DNA of 64,000 nt, from positions 186,001 through 250,000 of the forward strand of contig NZ_PHNC01000007.1 of assembly GCF_003121295.1 (NCBI RefSeq), in the 5' to 3' direction. Within the stretch, counting starts at the first letter, position 1; every line of letters starts with the position of its first letter. The stretch is from Streptomyces orinoci. GTDB lineage: Bacteria; Actinomycetota; Actinomycetes; Streptomycetales; Streptomycetaceae. The notes under the pieces were generated by a model. That model had not been told where the DNA came from, made no database searches, and worked only from the letters and a program-made list of their open reading frames with translations. A program made the position numbers and the translations under genes. This document shows positions 8,195-15,408 of the stretch, in pieces.

Positions 8195-9022
8195 TCAGGG
8201 CAGGGGATCGATGTCGGCGGCGGAGCGCTCCTCGAAGAGGCGCATGGCCTTGGCGGTCACCGGCCCGGGGGCACCGGGCAGCCTGCGGCCGTCAATGGCG
8301 TGCACGGCCTGGACGTCCCGGAGGCTGGAGGTCAGGAAGACTTCCTCGGCCCGTTCCAGGGCCTCCATGGGCAGGTCGGTCTCCCGGGCCCCGGTCCACT
8401 CCACGACCAGGGCGCGGGTGATGCCGGCCAGGCAGCCGGAGCTGACCGGCGGGGTGTGCAGTTCGCCGTCCAGGACCACGAAGACATTGGAGCCGGTGCC
8501 CTCGCAGAGGGCGCCGGCGGTGTTGGCGAAGAGGGCTTCGCTGGCGCCCTGCTGCTGGGCTCTGGCCAGGGCGATGACGTTCTCGGCGTAGGAGGTGGAC
8601 TTCAGGCCCGTCAGGGCGCCGCGCTCGTTGCGCGTCCAGGGGACGGTGATGACGCCCGTGGTGTCCGGCCGCCGCAGGGTCTCGCCGAGGGCGACCAGCA
8701 GCGTGGGGCCGGTGGTGCCGCGGTCCGAGCCGAGCGGGGAGATTCCGCCGGTGTAGGTGATACGCAGCCGGCCCAGCGGCATGGGGTTGGCCTCCAGCAC
8801 GGCCGCGCAGGCCCGGCGCACCTCCTCCGGGTCCGGCTCGGGCAGGCCCAGGCCCCGGGCCGATGTGGCCAGCCTGGTGAGGTGGCGGGTCAGGGCGAAG
8901 GGGCGCCCATGGACGGTCTTGACGGTCTCGAAGACCCCGTCGCCAACCGTGAGGCCGTGATCGAAGACCGAGACGAAGGCGCTGCTCTCGTCCCGGAGTG
9001 CGCCGTTGAGCCAGATGGTCAC
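8195..9022 (-). CDS. pabC: Aminodeoxychorismate lyase (class IV aminotransferase fold)
   Basis: A 275-residue PLP enzyme of fold type IV. It is predicted to split 4-amino-4-deoxychorismate into p-aminobenzoate and pyruvate for folate synthesis. The PLP lysine is K141 in GLKSTSYAENVIALA, and the glutamate-containing EALFANTAGALCEGTGSNVF segment lines the cofactor site. The GTG start overlaps the stop of the upstream component I gene (GTGA at 9022-9019) and has GGAGGGA six bases before it, so the pair is coupled. Because fold type IV also includes branched-chain and D-amino-acid aminotransferases, the specific assignment rests on this neighbour. No PabA glutaminase lies nearby. Confidence 0.88.
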   Translation of the reverse strand: MTIWLNGALRDESSAFVSVFDHGLTVGDGVFETVKTVHGRPFALTRHLTRLATSARGLGLPEPDPEEVRRACAAVLEANPMPLGRLRITYTGGISPLGSDRGTTGPTLLVALGETLRRPDTTGVITVPWTRNERGALTGLKSTSYAENVIALARAQQQGASEALFANTAGALCEGTGSNVFVVLDGELHTPPVSSGCLAGITRALVVEWTGARETDLPMEALERAEEVFLTSSLRDVQAVHAIDGRRLPGAPGPVTAKAMRLFEERSAADIDPLP

Positions 9023-10077
9023 CGTTCCGTCCCTCCGAGCGGCCGATATGCCTGTGAAGCTATCGCGAGCAGCCGGGCTGCCTTGAGTTCGGTCTCGGCC
9101 CATTCGAGCTCCGGGTCGGAGCCCCAGGTGATGCCCGCTCCGGTACCGAACTTCAGCGCTGCGCCGCCGGGGGCGCCGCGGTCGATCCAGAAGGTGCGGA
9201 TGCCCACGGCCAGCTCGCCGGTGCCGTGGTCGGCATCCACCCAGCCGACCCCTCCACAGTAGGGGCCGCGCGGCGAGGTCTCCAGGGAGTCGATGATCCG
9301 CAATGCGCTGGCCTTGGGCGCGCCGGTGACGGAGCCGGGCGGGAAGGTGGCGGCCAGCAGCTCGGCCCAGCCGGTCCCCTGGGCCAGCTCGCCGCGCACG
9401 GTGGAGACCAGGTGCACCAGGCCGGGATGCGGCTCGGTGACACAGAGGCCGGGGACGGTGACCGAGCCGGTGGCGCAGACCCGGCCGAGATCGTTGCGGA
9501 CCAGGTCCACGATCATCACGTTCTCGGCGTAGTCCTTCTCCAGCAGGTCGGCCGCGGTGCGGCCGGTGCCCTTGATCGGCCCGGACTCCACGGTGCGGCC
9601 CCGGCGGCGCAGGAAGAGCTCGGGCGAGGCGGTGGCCACCTCCACCCCGTGTGCGGGCAGGCGAATCGTTCCTGCGAACGGCGCCGGGTTGCCTCGGGCC
9701 AGCAGGACGGTCAGGGCGTCCACATCGGCGGCGTCCGGGTCCGGCAGCGGAGCGCTCAGCACCCGGCAGAGGTTGGCCTGATAGACCTCGCCCGCCGCTA
9801 TGTGCTCACGGATGCGCCGTACGCCCGCGGTGTAGGCGCCATGGTCGAGCGAGCTGGTCCAGCTCTCCGGGTGCGGGCCCAGCCACCGGCCGGGAGCGGG
9901 GCGCGGGGCCGGGCCGGGCCGTACGTCCGCGAAGCGGGCGCACCTCAGGCCCCCTTCGAAGTCCGCGACCACCGCCCACCAGCCCTTGGACTCCAGGGCT
10001 CCGGGATCACTGGTCACATCGCGCAGATCGGTGGCGAGCAGGCCGCCGAAGCGGGCCATCGGGGGCAAGTGGTGCAC
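9019..10077 (-). CDS. pabB: Aminodeoxychorismate synthase component I-like chorismate-binding enzyme
   Basis: A 352-residue chorismate-utilising enzyme lacking the N-terminal half of full-length PabB/TrpE (about 450-500 residues), as is usual for the short actinobacterial form. Conserved blocks are PIKGTGR, ENVMIVDLVRNDLGRV, SVTGAPKASALRIIDSLE and GTGAGITWGSDPELEWAET, which contain the catalytic and Mg-binding residues. With the coupled lyase downstream it should convert chorismate to aminodeoxychorismate and then p-aminobenzoate. The PIKGT lysine places it among PABA- rather than anthranilate-forming enzymes. The start may be GTG 10077 (chosen) or ATG 10059; neither has a clear ribosome-binding site. 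Confidence 0.9.
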   Translation of the reverse strand: MHHLPPMARFGGLLATDLRDVTSDPGALESKGWWAVVADFEGGLRCARFADVRPGPAPRPAPGRWLGPHPESWTSSLDHGAYTAGVRRIREHIAAGEVYQANLCRVLSAPLPDPDAADVDALTVLLARGNPAPFAGTIRLPAHGVEVATASPELFLRRRGRTVESGPIKGTGRTAADLLEKDYAENVMIVDLVRNDLGRVCATGSVTVPGLCVTEPHPGLVHLVSTVRGELAQGTGWAELLAATFPPGSVTGAPKASALRIIDSLETSPRGPYCGGVGWVDADHGTGELAVGIRTFWIDRGAPGGAALKFGTGAGITWGSDPELEWAETELKAARLLAIASQAYRPLGGTER

Positions 10078-10248
10078 GTCAACGAGTCTATGGCGCGGTC
10101 AGCGGGGTCGGGCGGGCCGGTGAACAGGGCAGCACGCTGCGGAAACGGAATTTGAGCTGGCGCTGGAATCCGCTAGAGTTCAACACGTCGCCGGGACGCG
10201 GAAGCGAAACGGCGTGAGCAGCTCTCGGACCTGGTCCGGGGGAGGCAC

Positions 10249-10321
10249 GCGGACGTGGCTCAGTTGGTAGAGCATCACCTTGCCAAGGTGAGGGTCGCGA
10301 GTTCGAATCTCGTCGTCCGCT
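10249..10321 (+). tRNA. tRNA-Gly(GCC)
   Basis: A 73-nt cloverleaf: acceptor GCGGACG/CGTCCGC, anticodon stem CACCT/AGGTG with loop TGCCA flanks giving anticodon GCC, and T arm GAGTTCGAATCTC. The discriminator is T and CCA is not encoded. It is the first gene of a six-tRNA cluster. Confidence 0.96.
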
Positions 10322-10354
10322 CTGTGGGGGATCTTCCCGACCCCCCGCTCCGTT

Positions 10355-10425
10355 GGTGGAGTGGCCGAGAGGCGAGGCAACGGCCTGCAAAGCCGTCTAC
10401 ACGGGTTCAAATCCCGTCTCCACCT
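10355..10425 (+). tRNA. tRNA-Cys(GCA)
   Basis: A 71-nt cloverleaf: acceptor GGTGGAG/CTCCACC, anticodon stem ACGGC/GCCGT with loop CTGCAAA (anticodon GCA), and T arm CGGGTTCAAATCCCG. Discriminator T is followed directly by CCA (10426-10428), so the 3' end is genome-encoded. Confidence 0.96.
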
Positions 10426-10429
10426 CCAA

Positions 10430-10501
10430 GGACGATTAGCTCAGCGGGAGAGCGCTTCCCTGACACGGAAGAGGTCACTGGTTCAATCCCAGTATCGTCC
10501 A
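10430..10501 (+). tRNA. tRNA-Val(GAC), copy A1
   Basis: A 72-nt cloverleaf: acceptor GGACGAT/ATCGTCC, anticodon stem CTTCC/GGAAG with loop CTGACAC (anticodon GAC), and T arm CTGGTTCAATCCCAG. Discriminator A is followed by encoded CCA. It is identical to copy A2 at 10607. Confidence 0.96.
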
Positions 10502-10523
10502 CCAGGGTCTCACCGACCCTTCT

Positions 10524-10595
10524 GCGCGATTAGCTCAGCGGGAGAGCGCTTCCCTGACACGGAAGAGGTCACTGGTTCAATCCCAGTATCGCGCA
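10524..10595 (+). tRNA. tRNA-Val(GAC), copy B1
   Basis: Identical to the A copies except for the acceptor stem, GCGCGAT/ATCGCGC, where both strands changed together so that pairing is kept. Anticodon GAC. No CCA is encoded after the discriminator A. Confidence 0.96.
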
Positions 10596-10606
10596 CGCAT
10601 TATCCC

Positions 10607-10678
10607 GGACGATTAGCTCAGCGGGAGAGCGCTTCCCTGACACGGAAGAGGTCACTGGTTCAATCCCAGTATCGTCCA
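10607..10678 (+). tRNA. tRNA-Val(GAC), copy A2
   Basis: Identical to copy A1 over all 72 positions, including the acceptor GGACGAT and the encoded CCA at 10679-10681. It lies exactly 177 bases after A1. Confidence 0.96.
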
Positions 10679-10700
10679 CCAGGGTCTCACCGACCTTTCC

Positions 10701-10772
10701 GCGCGATTAGCTCAGCGGGAGAGCGCTTCCCTGACACGGAAGAGGTCACTGGTTCAATCCCAGTATCGCGCA
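10701..10772 (+). tRNA. tRNA-Val(GAC), copy B2
   Basis: Identical to copy B1, with acceptor GCGCGAT. It lies exactly 177 bases after B1 and is the last gene of the cluster, followed by the hairpin at 10787. Confidence 0.96.
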
Positions 10773-10786
10773 CATCACGGGCCGGG

Positions 10787-10819
10787 GGCCGGGGCGTTGA
10801 GCTTCGGACCCCGGCCTTT
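10787..10819 (+). terminator. Terminator of the tRNA cluster
   Basis: GGCCGGGG (10787-10794) pairs with CCCCGGCC (10809-10816), followed by TTT. It sits 14 bases after the last tRNA-Val and closes the six-tRNA transcript. Confidence 0.8.
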
Positions 10820-10909
10820 CGCATGCCCGCACCGGAGTTGAGACCGGCCGGGCACCTCCCCAGGTACCCGGCCGGCGGTGCCGTCCGCCGCACCCCCGTC
10901 CCCACGGGG

Positions 10910-11680
10910 TTATGGCCGGCTCGCGTACCCGACCCGGGCCGCTCTCCCGGGTCCGGAGCGCTCAGCGCCCCAGCAGGCCGACCACGGACGACGCTTGTGT
11001 GACGACGGCATCCCAGCCGCCGAAGAGCACGGCGAGGAGCACCGCGAACGGCAGTACCATCGCCAGGGCGACCAACGGGTGGCGCGTGTCCGACGACTGT
11101 CCGAAGGCGTCCGCGGCCTCCGCTCCGTATGCCCGGCCGGACGTACGGACTGACCGTGGCCCTTGCTGCGCCATCGTTGCTCTCCCGATGTGCTCGGCCC
11201 CTGCTGTGCCCCTGCCGTGTCCCAAGTGGTGGAATTCGGCAGCGACGGGCGTCTGACCTCGGGGGACGAGTGATACGCCCGCCGCTTGGATCCCACACTA
11301 GGGGCCGCTGCGGGCGGGGACGTCATGCCCGCGTACCGCTTGTACGGCCTCCCGTAGGATGACGCGGCCCTGGCCGGGCTACTCCCCTGGGTGGAGATCG
11401 GAGCGTTCGGCCCCTGAGGCTTCCCTGAAGGGGCGCGCGTTGGTCCGCGAGCGCCGGTCCGGCGAGCCCTGCCCGCCGGACACTCCACCAGTGCCACCAC
11501 CCGGGCGGCCATAAAGCGCGCGGCCCTAACCACCGTGCCGCCCCTAGTGAGTTCGCTCACCTCCACGGTGTCGCCCTGGGTGGTGATCTTCACCTTGCGC
11601 CCCGCCTTGGAGGCCATCACTTCGTACGTTCGAGTCGTGGCTCCGGCGTCCACCACGATCTCCACCCGGTCGCCCTTCAT
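10910..11680 (-). CDS. Small actinobacterial protein whose ORF runs on far past its usual end
   Basis: The first 65-70 residues (MKGDRVEIVVDAGATTRTYE to VALVE) look like a small actinobacterial protein that I recall as about 65-75 residues long. GGGGGA nine bases before the ATG supports the start. Here no stop follows and the frame stays open for 256 codons. The extra 185 residues are low in hydrophobic pattern, rich in Arg, Ser and Pro, and overlap the better-looking 70-residue gene in another frame. Either the natural stop was lost by mutation or frameshift, or only the N-terminal part is functional. The function is unknown; a beta-rich small domain is an impression only. Confidence 0.45.
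   Translation of the reverse strand: MKGDRVEIVVDAGATTRTYEVMASKAGRKVKITTQGDTVEVSELTRGGTVVRAARFMAARVVALVECPAGRARRTGARGPTRAPSGKPQGPNAPISTQGSSPARAASSYGRPYKRYAGMTSPPAAAPSVGSKRRAYHSSPEVRRPSLPNSTTWDTAGAQQGPSTSGEQRWRSKGHGQSVRPAGHTERRPRTPSDSRRTRATRWSPWRWYCRSRCSSPCSSAAGMPSSHKRRPWSACWGAERSGPGRAARVGYASRP
10962..11174 (-). CDS. Small membrane protein, 70 residues
   Basis: Starts MAQQGPRSVRTSGRAYGAEA, then a polar linker, and one hydrophobic segment (about residues 34-52, PLVALAMVLPFAVLLAVLF) followed by a short amphipathic end. This gives a single-pass protein with a cytoplasmic N-terminus; its function is unknown. The ATG at 11174 is supported by GGGAG eight bases upstream. The longer reading from 11225 has no ribosome-binding site. 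The gene lies within the 3' part of a long ORF in another frame of the same strand (10910-11680), a conflict discussed there; this one has the better coding character in the overlap. Confidence 0.65.
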   Translation of the reverse strand: MAQQGPRSVRTSGRAYGAEAADAFGQSSDTRHPLVALAMVLPFAVLLAVLFGGWDAVVTQASSVVGLLGR

Positions 11681-11875
11681 GGCGTCAATCCCCCTTGGTC
11701 TGCTGCCTTTTGAGGACATGCCTCAGCCCCCCGGCTGCGGAACCCCGGCTCCGCGACCGCTCTGTGAGCCTCCCATGAGCCACTGACAATCCGGCCGCCG
11801 ACGCATGCGCGGCCTCTCAGCACGCCCGGCCGTCAGTCCGTAAGCTGTGGCTCGTCAGACGGACCGGCAGCGGGG

Positions 11876-13117
11876 ATGAAGATGACGATGATGCGGCTCC
11901 GGCGCGAGGACCCGCGAGTCGTCGGCTCGTTCCGGCTTCACCGCCGGCTGGGAGCGGGCGGCATGGGCGTGGTGTACCTGGGCTCGGACCGGCGCGGGCA
12001 GCGGGTGGCGCTGAAGGTGATCCGGCCGGATCTCGCCGAGGACCAGGAGTTCCGTTCCCGTTTCGCGCGCGAGGTCTCGGCCGCGCGGCGCATCCGGGGC
12101 GGCTGTACGGCACGGCTGGTGGCCGCCGATCTGGACGCGGAGCGGCCCTGGTTCGCCACCCAGTATGTGCCCGGGCCCTCCTTGCACGACAAGGTCAACG
12201 AGGAGGGGCCGCTGTCGGCGGCTCAGACCGCCTCCATCGGGGCCGCGTTGGCCGAGGGGCTGCTGGCCGTGCACGACGCGGGCGTGGTGCACCGTGATCT
12301 GAAGCCCTCGAACATCCTGCTCTCCCCCAAGGGCCCCCGGATCATCGACTTCGGCATCGCCTGGGCAACCGGGGCCAGCACCCTGACGCATGTGGGCACG
12401 GCCGTCGGTTCGCCCGGCTTCCTGGCACCCGAGCAGGTGCGCGGCGCCGCGGTCACACCGGCCACCGACGTTTTCGCGCTGGGCGCCACCCTGGCCTACG
12501 CCTCCACCGCGGACTCCCCCTTCGGGCAAGGCAGTTCGGAGGTCATGCTCTACCGGGTGGTGCACGAGGAGCCCCAGTTGATGGGAGTGCCGGACGCCCT
12601 GGCCCCCTTGGTGCTCGCCTGTCTGGCCAAGGACCCGGAGGAACGGCCCAGTACTCTCCAACTGTCCTTGCGGCTGAAGGAGATCGCGGCCCGGGAGGCG
12701 CAGGGCCTTTCCGAGGGGCGCCGGGCACCGGTGCGCCGGGCGCCGGAACGGCCGCTGGGCCGGAGGGCAGAGGAGTACGTGGAGCAGCGCACCGAGCCGC
12801 AGCCGGCCGAGGTCACCGTGCCGCGCCCCACGGTCCGTCCCGCGGCCCGTCCGCAGGGGCCCAAGCGGCCCGTGGGGCCGGGCGGGGCGCGGCCCGCGGG
12901 GCGTACCGGTCAGCGTTCCGGCCAGGCCAAGGCCCGGCGCGGGCCGGACCGGCGGCTGCTGCGGCAGCGGCTGATCGTCTTTGTGGTGGTGACGCTGCTG
13001 GTGGCCCTGGGCATCGCGGCCGCGCAGGGCTGCCAGGGCCCCAAGAAGCAGTCCGGAACGGGACGTTCCTGCCCCGCCGTGACTCAGTCCTGCGGACGCC
13101 CGGACGCCACCGCGTAG
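11876..13117 (+). CDS. Membrane-anchored eukaryotic-type Ser/Thr protein kinase
   Basis: A 413-residue Hanks-type kinase. The glycine loop LGAGGMGVVY lies at residues 25-34, the ATP-binding lysine is K47, the catalytic loop HRDLKPSN has D141, DFG has D158, and the APEQ motif of the activation segment follows, so it should be active. A basic Pro/Arg-rich linker (about 280-360) leads to one transmembrane helix (about 367-386) and a short external tail with three cysteines. PASTA or other sensor domains are absent, so it probably senses through the linker or through partners. The 3' end overlaps the convergent methyltransferase gene by 34 bases. Confidence 0.94.
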   Translation: MKMTMMRLRREDPRVVGSFRLHRRLGAGGMGVVYLGSDRRGQRVALKVIRPDLAEDQEFRSRFAREVSAARRIRGGCTARLVAADLDAERPWFATQYVPGPSLHDKVNEEGPLSAAQTASIGAALAEGLLAVHDAGVVHRDLKPSNILLSPKGPRIIDFGIAWATGASTLTHVGTAVGSPGFLAPEQVRGAAVTPATDVFALGATLAYASTADSPFGQGSSEVMLYRVVHEEPQLMGVPDALAPLVLACLAKDPEERPSTLQLSLRLKEIAAREAQGLSEGRRAPVRRAPERPLGRRAEEYVEQRTEPQPAEVTVPRPTVRPAARPQGPKRPVGPGGARPAGRTGQRSGQAKARRGPDRRLLRQRLIVFVVVTLLVALGIAAAQGCQGPKKQSGTGRSCPAVTQSCGRPDATA

Positions 13118-13902
13118 AACGCGACGGCCGCCGCCGCGCCCACATTGAGCGAGTCGATGCCGTGGGCCATGGGAATGCGGACCCACTCGTCCGCCGCCCG
13201 CAGGGCGCGGGCGGACAGCCCTTCGCCCTCCGCGCCGAGCATCAGGGCGACCCGCTCCAGCCGGTGCGGGGCGGCCACGTCCATGGGGACGGCCTTGGCG
13301 TCGGGGGTGAGGGCGAGCACCCGGAAACCGGCCGCGCGCACCGTCTCCAGGTCCTGGGGCCAGCTCTCCAGCCGCGCGTACGGCACCGAGAAGACGGCGC
13401 CCATCGAGACCTTGACCGACCGCCGGTAGAGCGGGTCGGCACAGTCCGGGGAGAGCAGTACGGCGTCCATGCCCAGGGCGGCGGCGCTGCGGAAGATGGC
13501 CCCGATGTTGGTGTGGTCGTTCACGGCCTCCATCACCGCGACCCGCCGGGCGGTGCGCAGCAGTTCGGCGGCCTGCGGGAGGGGCTTGCGCGCCATGGAG
13601 GCCAGCGCCCCGCGGTGCACGTGGTAACCGGTCACCCGCTCGGCGAGGTCGGGGGTCACGGTGTAGACGGGGTTGGGGCTCTCGTCGATGACATCGCGCA
13701 TCACATCGACCCACTTGGGGGTCAGCAGCATCGACCGCATCGCGTATCCGGCGTGCCGGGCGCGGCGGATGACCTTTTCGCCCTCGGCGATGAACAGGCC
13801 CTCGGCGGGTTCGCGGCGGCGCCGCAGTTCGACGTCGGTCAACCCGGTGTAGTCGTGCAGGCGCGGGTCGTCGGGATCGTCGATGGTGATGAGGTCGGCC
13901 AC
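13084..13902 (-). CDS. SpoU/TrmH-family RNA 2'-O-methyltransferase
   Basis: A 272-residue SPOUT enzyme using S-adenosylmethionine to methylate a ribose 2'-OH in rRNA or tRNA. The N-terminal substrate-binding domain contains EGLFIAEGEKVIRRA. The catalytic domain shows the three SpoU motifs: motif 1 NDHTNIGAIFRSAAALG with the asparagine and arginine, motif 2 VALMLGAEGEGLS, and motif 3 IPMAHGIDSLNVGAAAAVAFY. The RNA target cannot be told from sequence. The start is GTG 13902. The gene follows cobA on the same strand with a 38-base gap and overlaps the convergent kinase gene at the 3' end. Confidence 0.93.
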   Translation of the reverse strand: MADLITIDDPDDPRLHDYTGLTDVELRRRREPAEGLFIAEGEKVIRRARHAGYAMRSMLLTPKWVDVMRDVIDESPNPVYTVTPDLAERVTGYHVHRGALASMARKPLPQAAELLRTARRVAVMEAVNDHTNIGAIFRSAAALGMDAVLLSPDCADPLYRRSVKVSMGAVFSVPYARLESWPQDLETVRAAGFRVLALTPDAKAVPMDVAAPHRLERVALMLGAEGEGLSARALRAADEWVRIPMAHGIDSLNVGAAAAVAFYAVASGRPQD

Positions 13903-13940
13903 GGGTTGCTGCCTTGCCTTGGTGGATGCGAACTGTGCTG

Positions 13941-15194
13941 CTAGCGGCCGGTTTCCGGGCCGACGGTCACGACGTCGCCGATCACGATCACGGCGGGCGG
14001 GCGTATGCCCTCGGCGGCGACCCGCTCACCCACGGTCTCCAGGGTGGCGTCCAGGCGGCGCTGGGCGGCCGTGGTGCCCTCCTGGATCACGGCGACGGGG
14101 GTGCCGGCGGAGCGGCCGTGGCGGATCAGGGTCGCGGCGATGGCGCCGATGTTGGCCACCGACATCAGCAGCACCAGTGTGCCGCGGAGTGCGGCGAGCG
14201 CCTGCCAGTCCACCAGCGAGCGCGGGTCATCCGGGGGCACATGCCCGCTGACGACGGTGAACTCATGGGAGACGCCCCGGTGGGTGACGGGGATGCCGGC
14301 CGCGCCGGGGACGCTGACGGAGCTGGAGATGCCCGGGACCACGGTGCAGGGAATGCCCTGTTCGGCCAGAGCCTGGGCCTCCTCCATGCCACGGCCGAAG
14401 ACATAGGGGTCACCGCCCTTGAGCCGGACCACCGCCTTGCCCGCCCTGGCGTGCTCGATCAGGGCGTTGTTGATGGCCTCCTGGGCCATGAACCGGCCGT
14501 AGGGGATCTTCGCCGCGTCGATCACCTGGACGTGCGGCGGGAGTTCGTCGAGCAGGTCGCGGGGGCCGAGCCGGTCGGCGATGACCACATCGGCCTCGGC
14601 GAGCAGCCGGCGGCCGCGCACCGTGATCAGGTCGGGATCGCCCGGTCCGCCGCCGACCAGGGCGACACGTCCGACGCCGCCGGGACGGGCCCGGTAGTGC
14701 GGTGCGGTCAGCGAGCCGTCGCGCAGGCCCTCGACGATGGCGTCCCGGACCGCGGCGGAGCGGCGGGGGTCCTGCCCGGTGAGCACCGCCACCGTGACGC
14801 CCTCGCTGCGGCCGGTGGCGGGCGTCCAGGCGGAGGCGGCCGCCGCGTCGTCGCTGCGTACGGCCCATACCCGGCGCGCCTCGGCCTCGGCGGAGGCCGT
14901 CTGGTTGGCCTGGTCGTCATCGGTGGTGATCAGGGCGTACCAGGCGCCTTCGAGGTCGCCCTCGCGGTAGCGGCGGCGTTCCCAGCGCAGTTCACCGGCC
15001 TCGGCCATCGCCTCCACCGAGGGGGTGGCGGACGGCGAGATCAGCAGGACGTCGGCGCCGGCGGCCAGCAGGGCGGGCAGGCGGCGCTGGGCGACCTGTC
15101 CCGCGCCCAGGACGACCACCCGCCGGCCGGCGAGGCGCAGGCCGACCGGATAGGCGGGCGCAGCGGATGGGGCGTGCTCGGCATGCTCGGCCAT
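13941..15194 (-). CDS. cobA: CysG-like uroporphyrinogen-III C-methyltransferase fused to a precorrin-2 dehydrogenase-like domain
   Basis: A 417-residue fusion. Residues 20-160 form an NAD-binding domain (VVVLGAGQVAQRRL) of the precorrin-2 dehydrogenase/sirohydrochlorin ferrochelatase type. Residues 170-415 are a SUMT with VGGGPGDPDLIT, the RLKGGDPYVFGRG motif and the VPGISS loop. It methylates uroporphyrinogen III at C2 and C7 to give precorrin-2, the branch point to siroheme and cobalamin. ATG 15194 has GAGGAG upstream. It lies downstream of cobT and cobL on the same strand, which points to the cobalamin branch; the dehydrogenase half could also serve siroheme. Confidence 0.94.
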   Translation of the reverse strand: MAEHAEHAPSAAPAYPVGLRLAGRRVVVLGAGQVAQRRLPALLAAGADVLLISPSATPSVEAMAEAGELRWERRRYREGDLEGAWYALITTDDDQANQTASAEAEARRVWAVRSDDAAAASAWTPATGRSEGVTVAVLTGQDPRRSAAVRDAIVEGLRDGSLTAPHYRARPGGVGRVALVGGGPGDPDLITVRGRRLLAEADVVIADRLGPRDLLDELPPHVQVIDAAKIPYGRFMAQEAINNALIEHARAGKAVVRLKGGDPYVFGRGMEEAQALAEQGIPCTVVPGISSSVSVPGAAGIPVTHRGVSHEFTVVSGHVPPDDPRSLVDWQALAALRGTLVLLMSVANIGAIAATLIRHGRSAGTPVAVIQEGTTAAQRRLDATLETVGERVAAEGIRPPAVIVIGDVVTVGPETGR

Positions 15195-15314
15195 GGCGGT
15201 GCGGCTCTCCTCGTGCGTATGCGCTGCGCTTGCCGCTGCGACGGTGGAGCGGCGGTGGGGAAACGGGTGAGATACGGCCCCGGGGACACCCTATGGGGCG
15301 GTGCCGGCCGGGTG

Positions 15315-15370
15315 GGCGGGGGACGGGGCGGTACGTGCCCTGCCGGACTCATACCGCCCCGTCCCCCGCC
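15315..15370 (-). terminator. Perfect 19-bp hairpin between cobT and cobA
   Basis: The arms at 15315-15333 and 15352-15370 are exact complements over 19 bases and enclose an 18-nt loop. They begin 39 bases after the cobT stop and end 121 bases before cobA on the minus strand. No T run follows. It is probably the cobT terminator; a processing or attenuation role before cobA is possible. Confidence 0.7.
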
Positions 15371-15408
15371 GCCGTCGAGGGCGGCCTGCGGACCGCCCTT
15401 CGGCGCCG

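Larger units (their letters stand above)
10430..10772 (+). repeat. 177-nt tandem duplication of a tRNA-Val pair
   Basis: The unit A-tRNA, a 22-nt spacer beginning CCAGGGTCTCACC and B-tRNA occurs twice with an exact 177-nt period. The two spacers differ at only a few bases near their ends, so the duplication is recent or kept uniform by recombination. Confidence 0.93.

Noticed and set aside
10249..10772. Integration site of a mobile element at the tRNA cluster
   Set aside because: No integrase, att-like direct repeat or composition change is seen next to the cluster; neighbouring genes are core genes.
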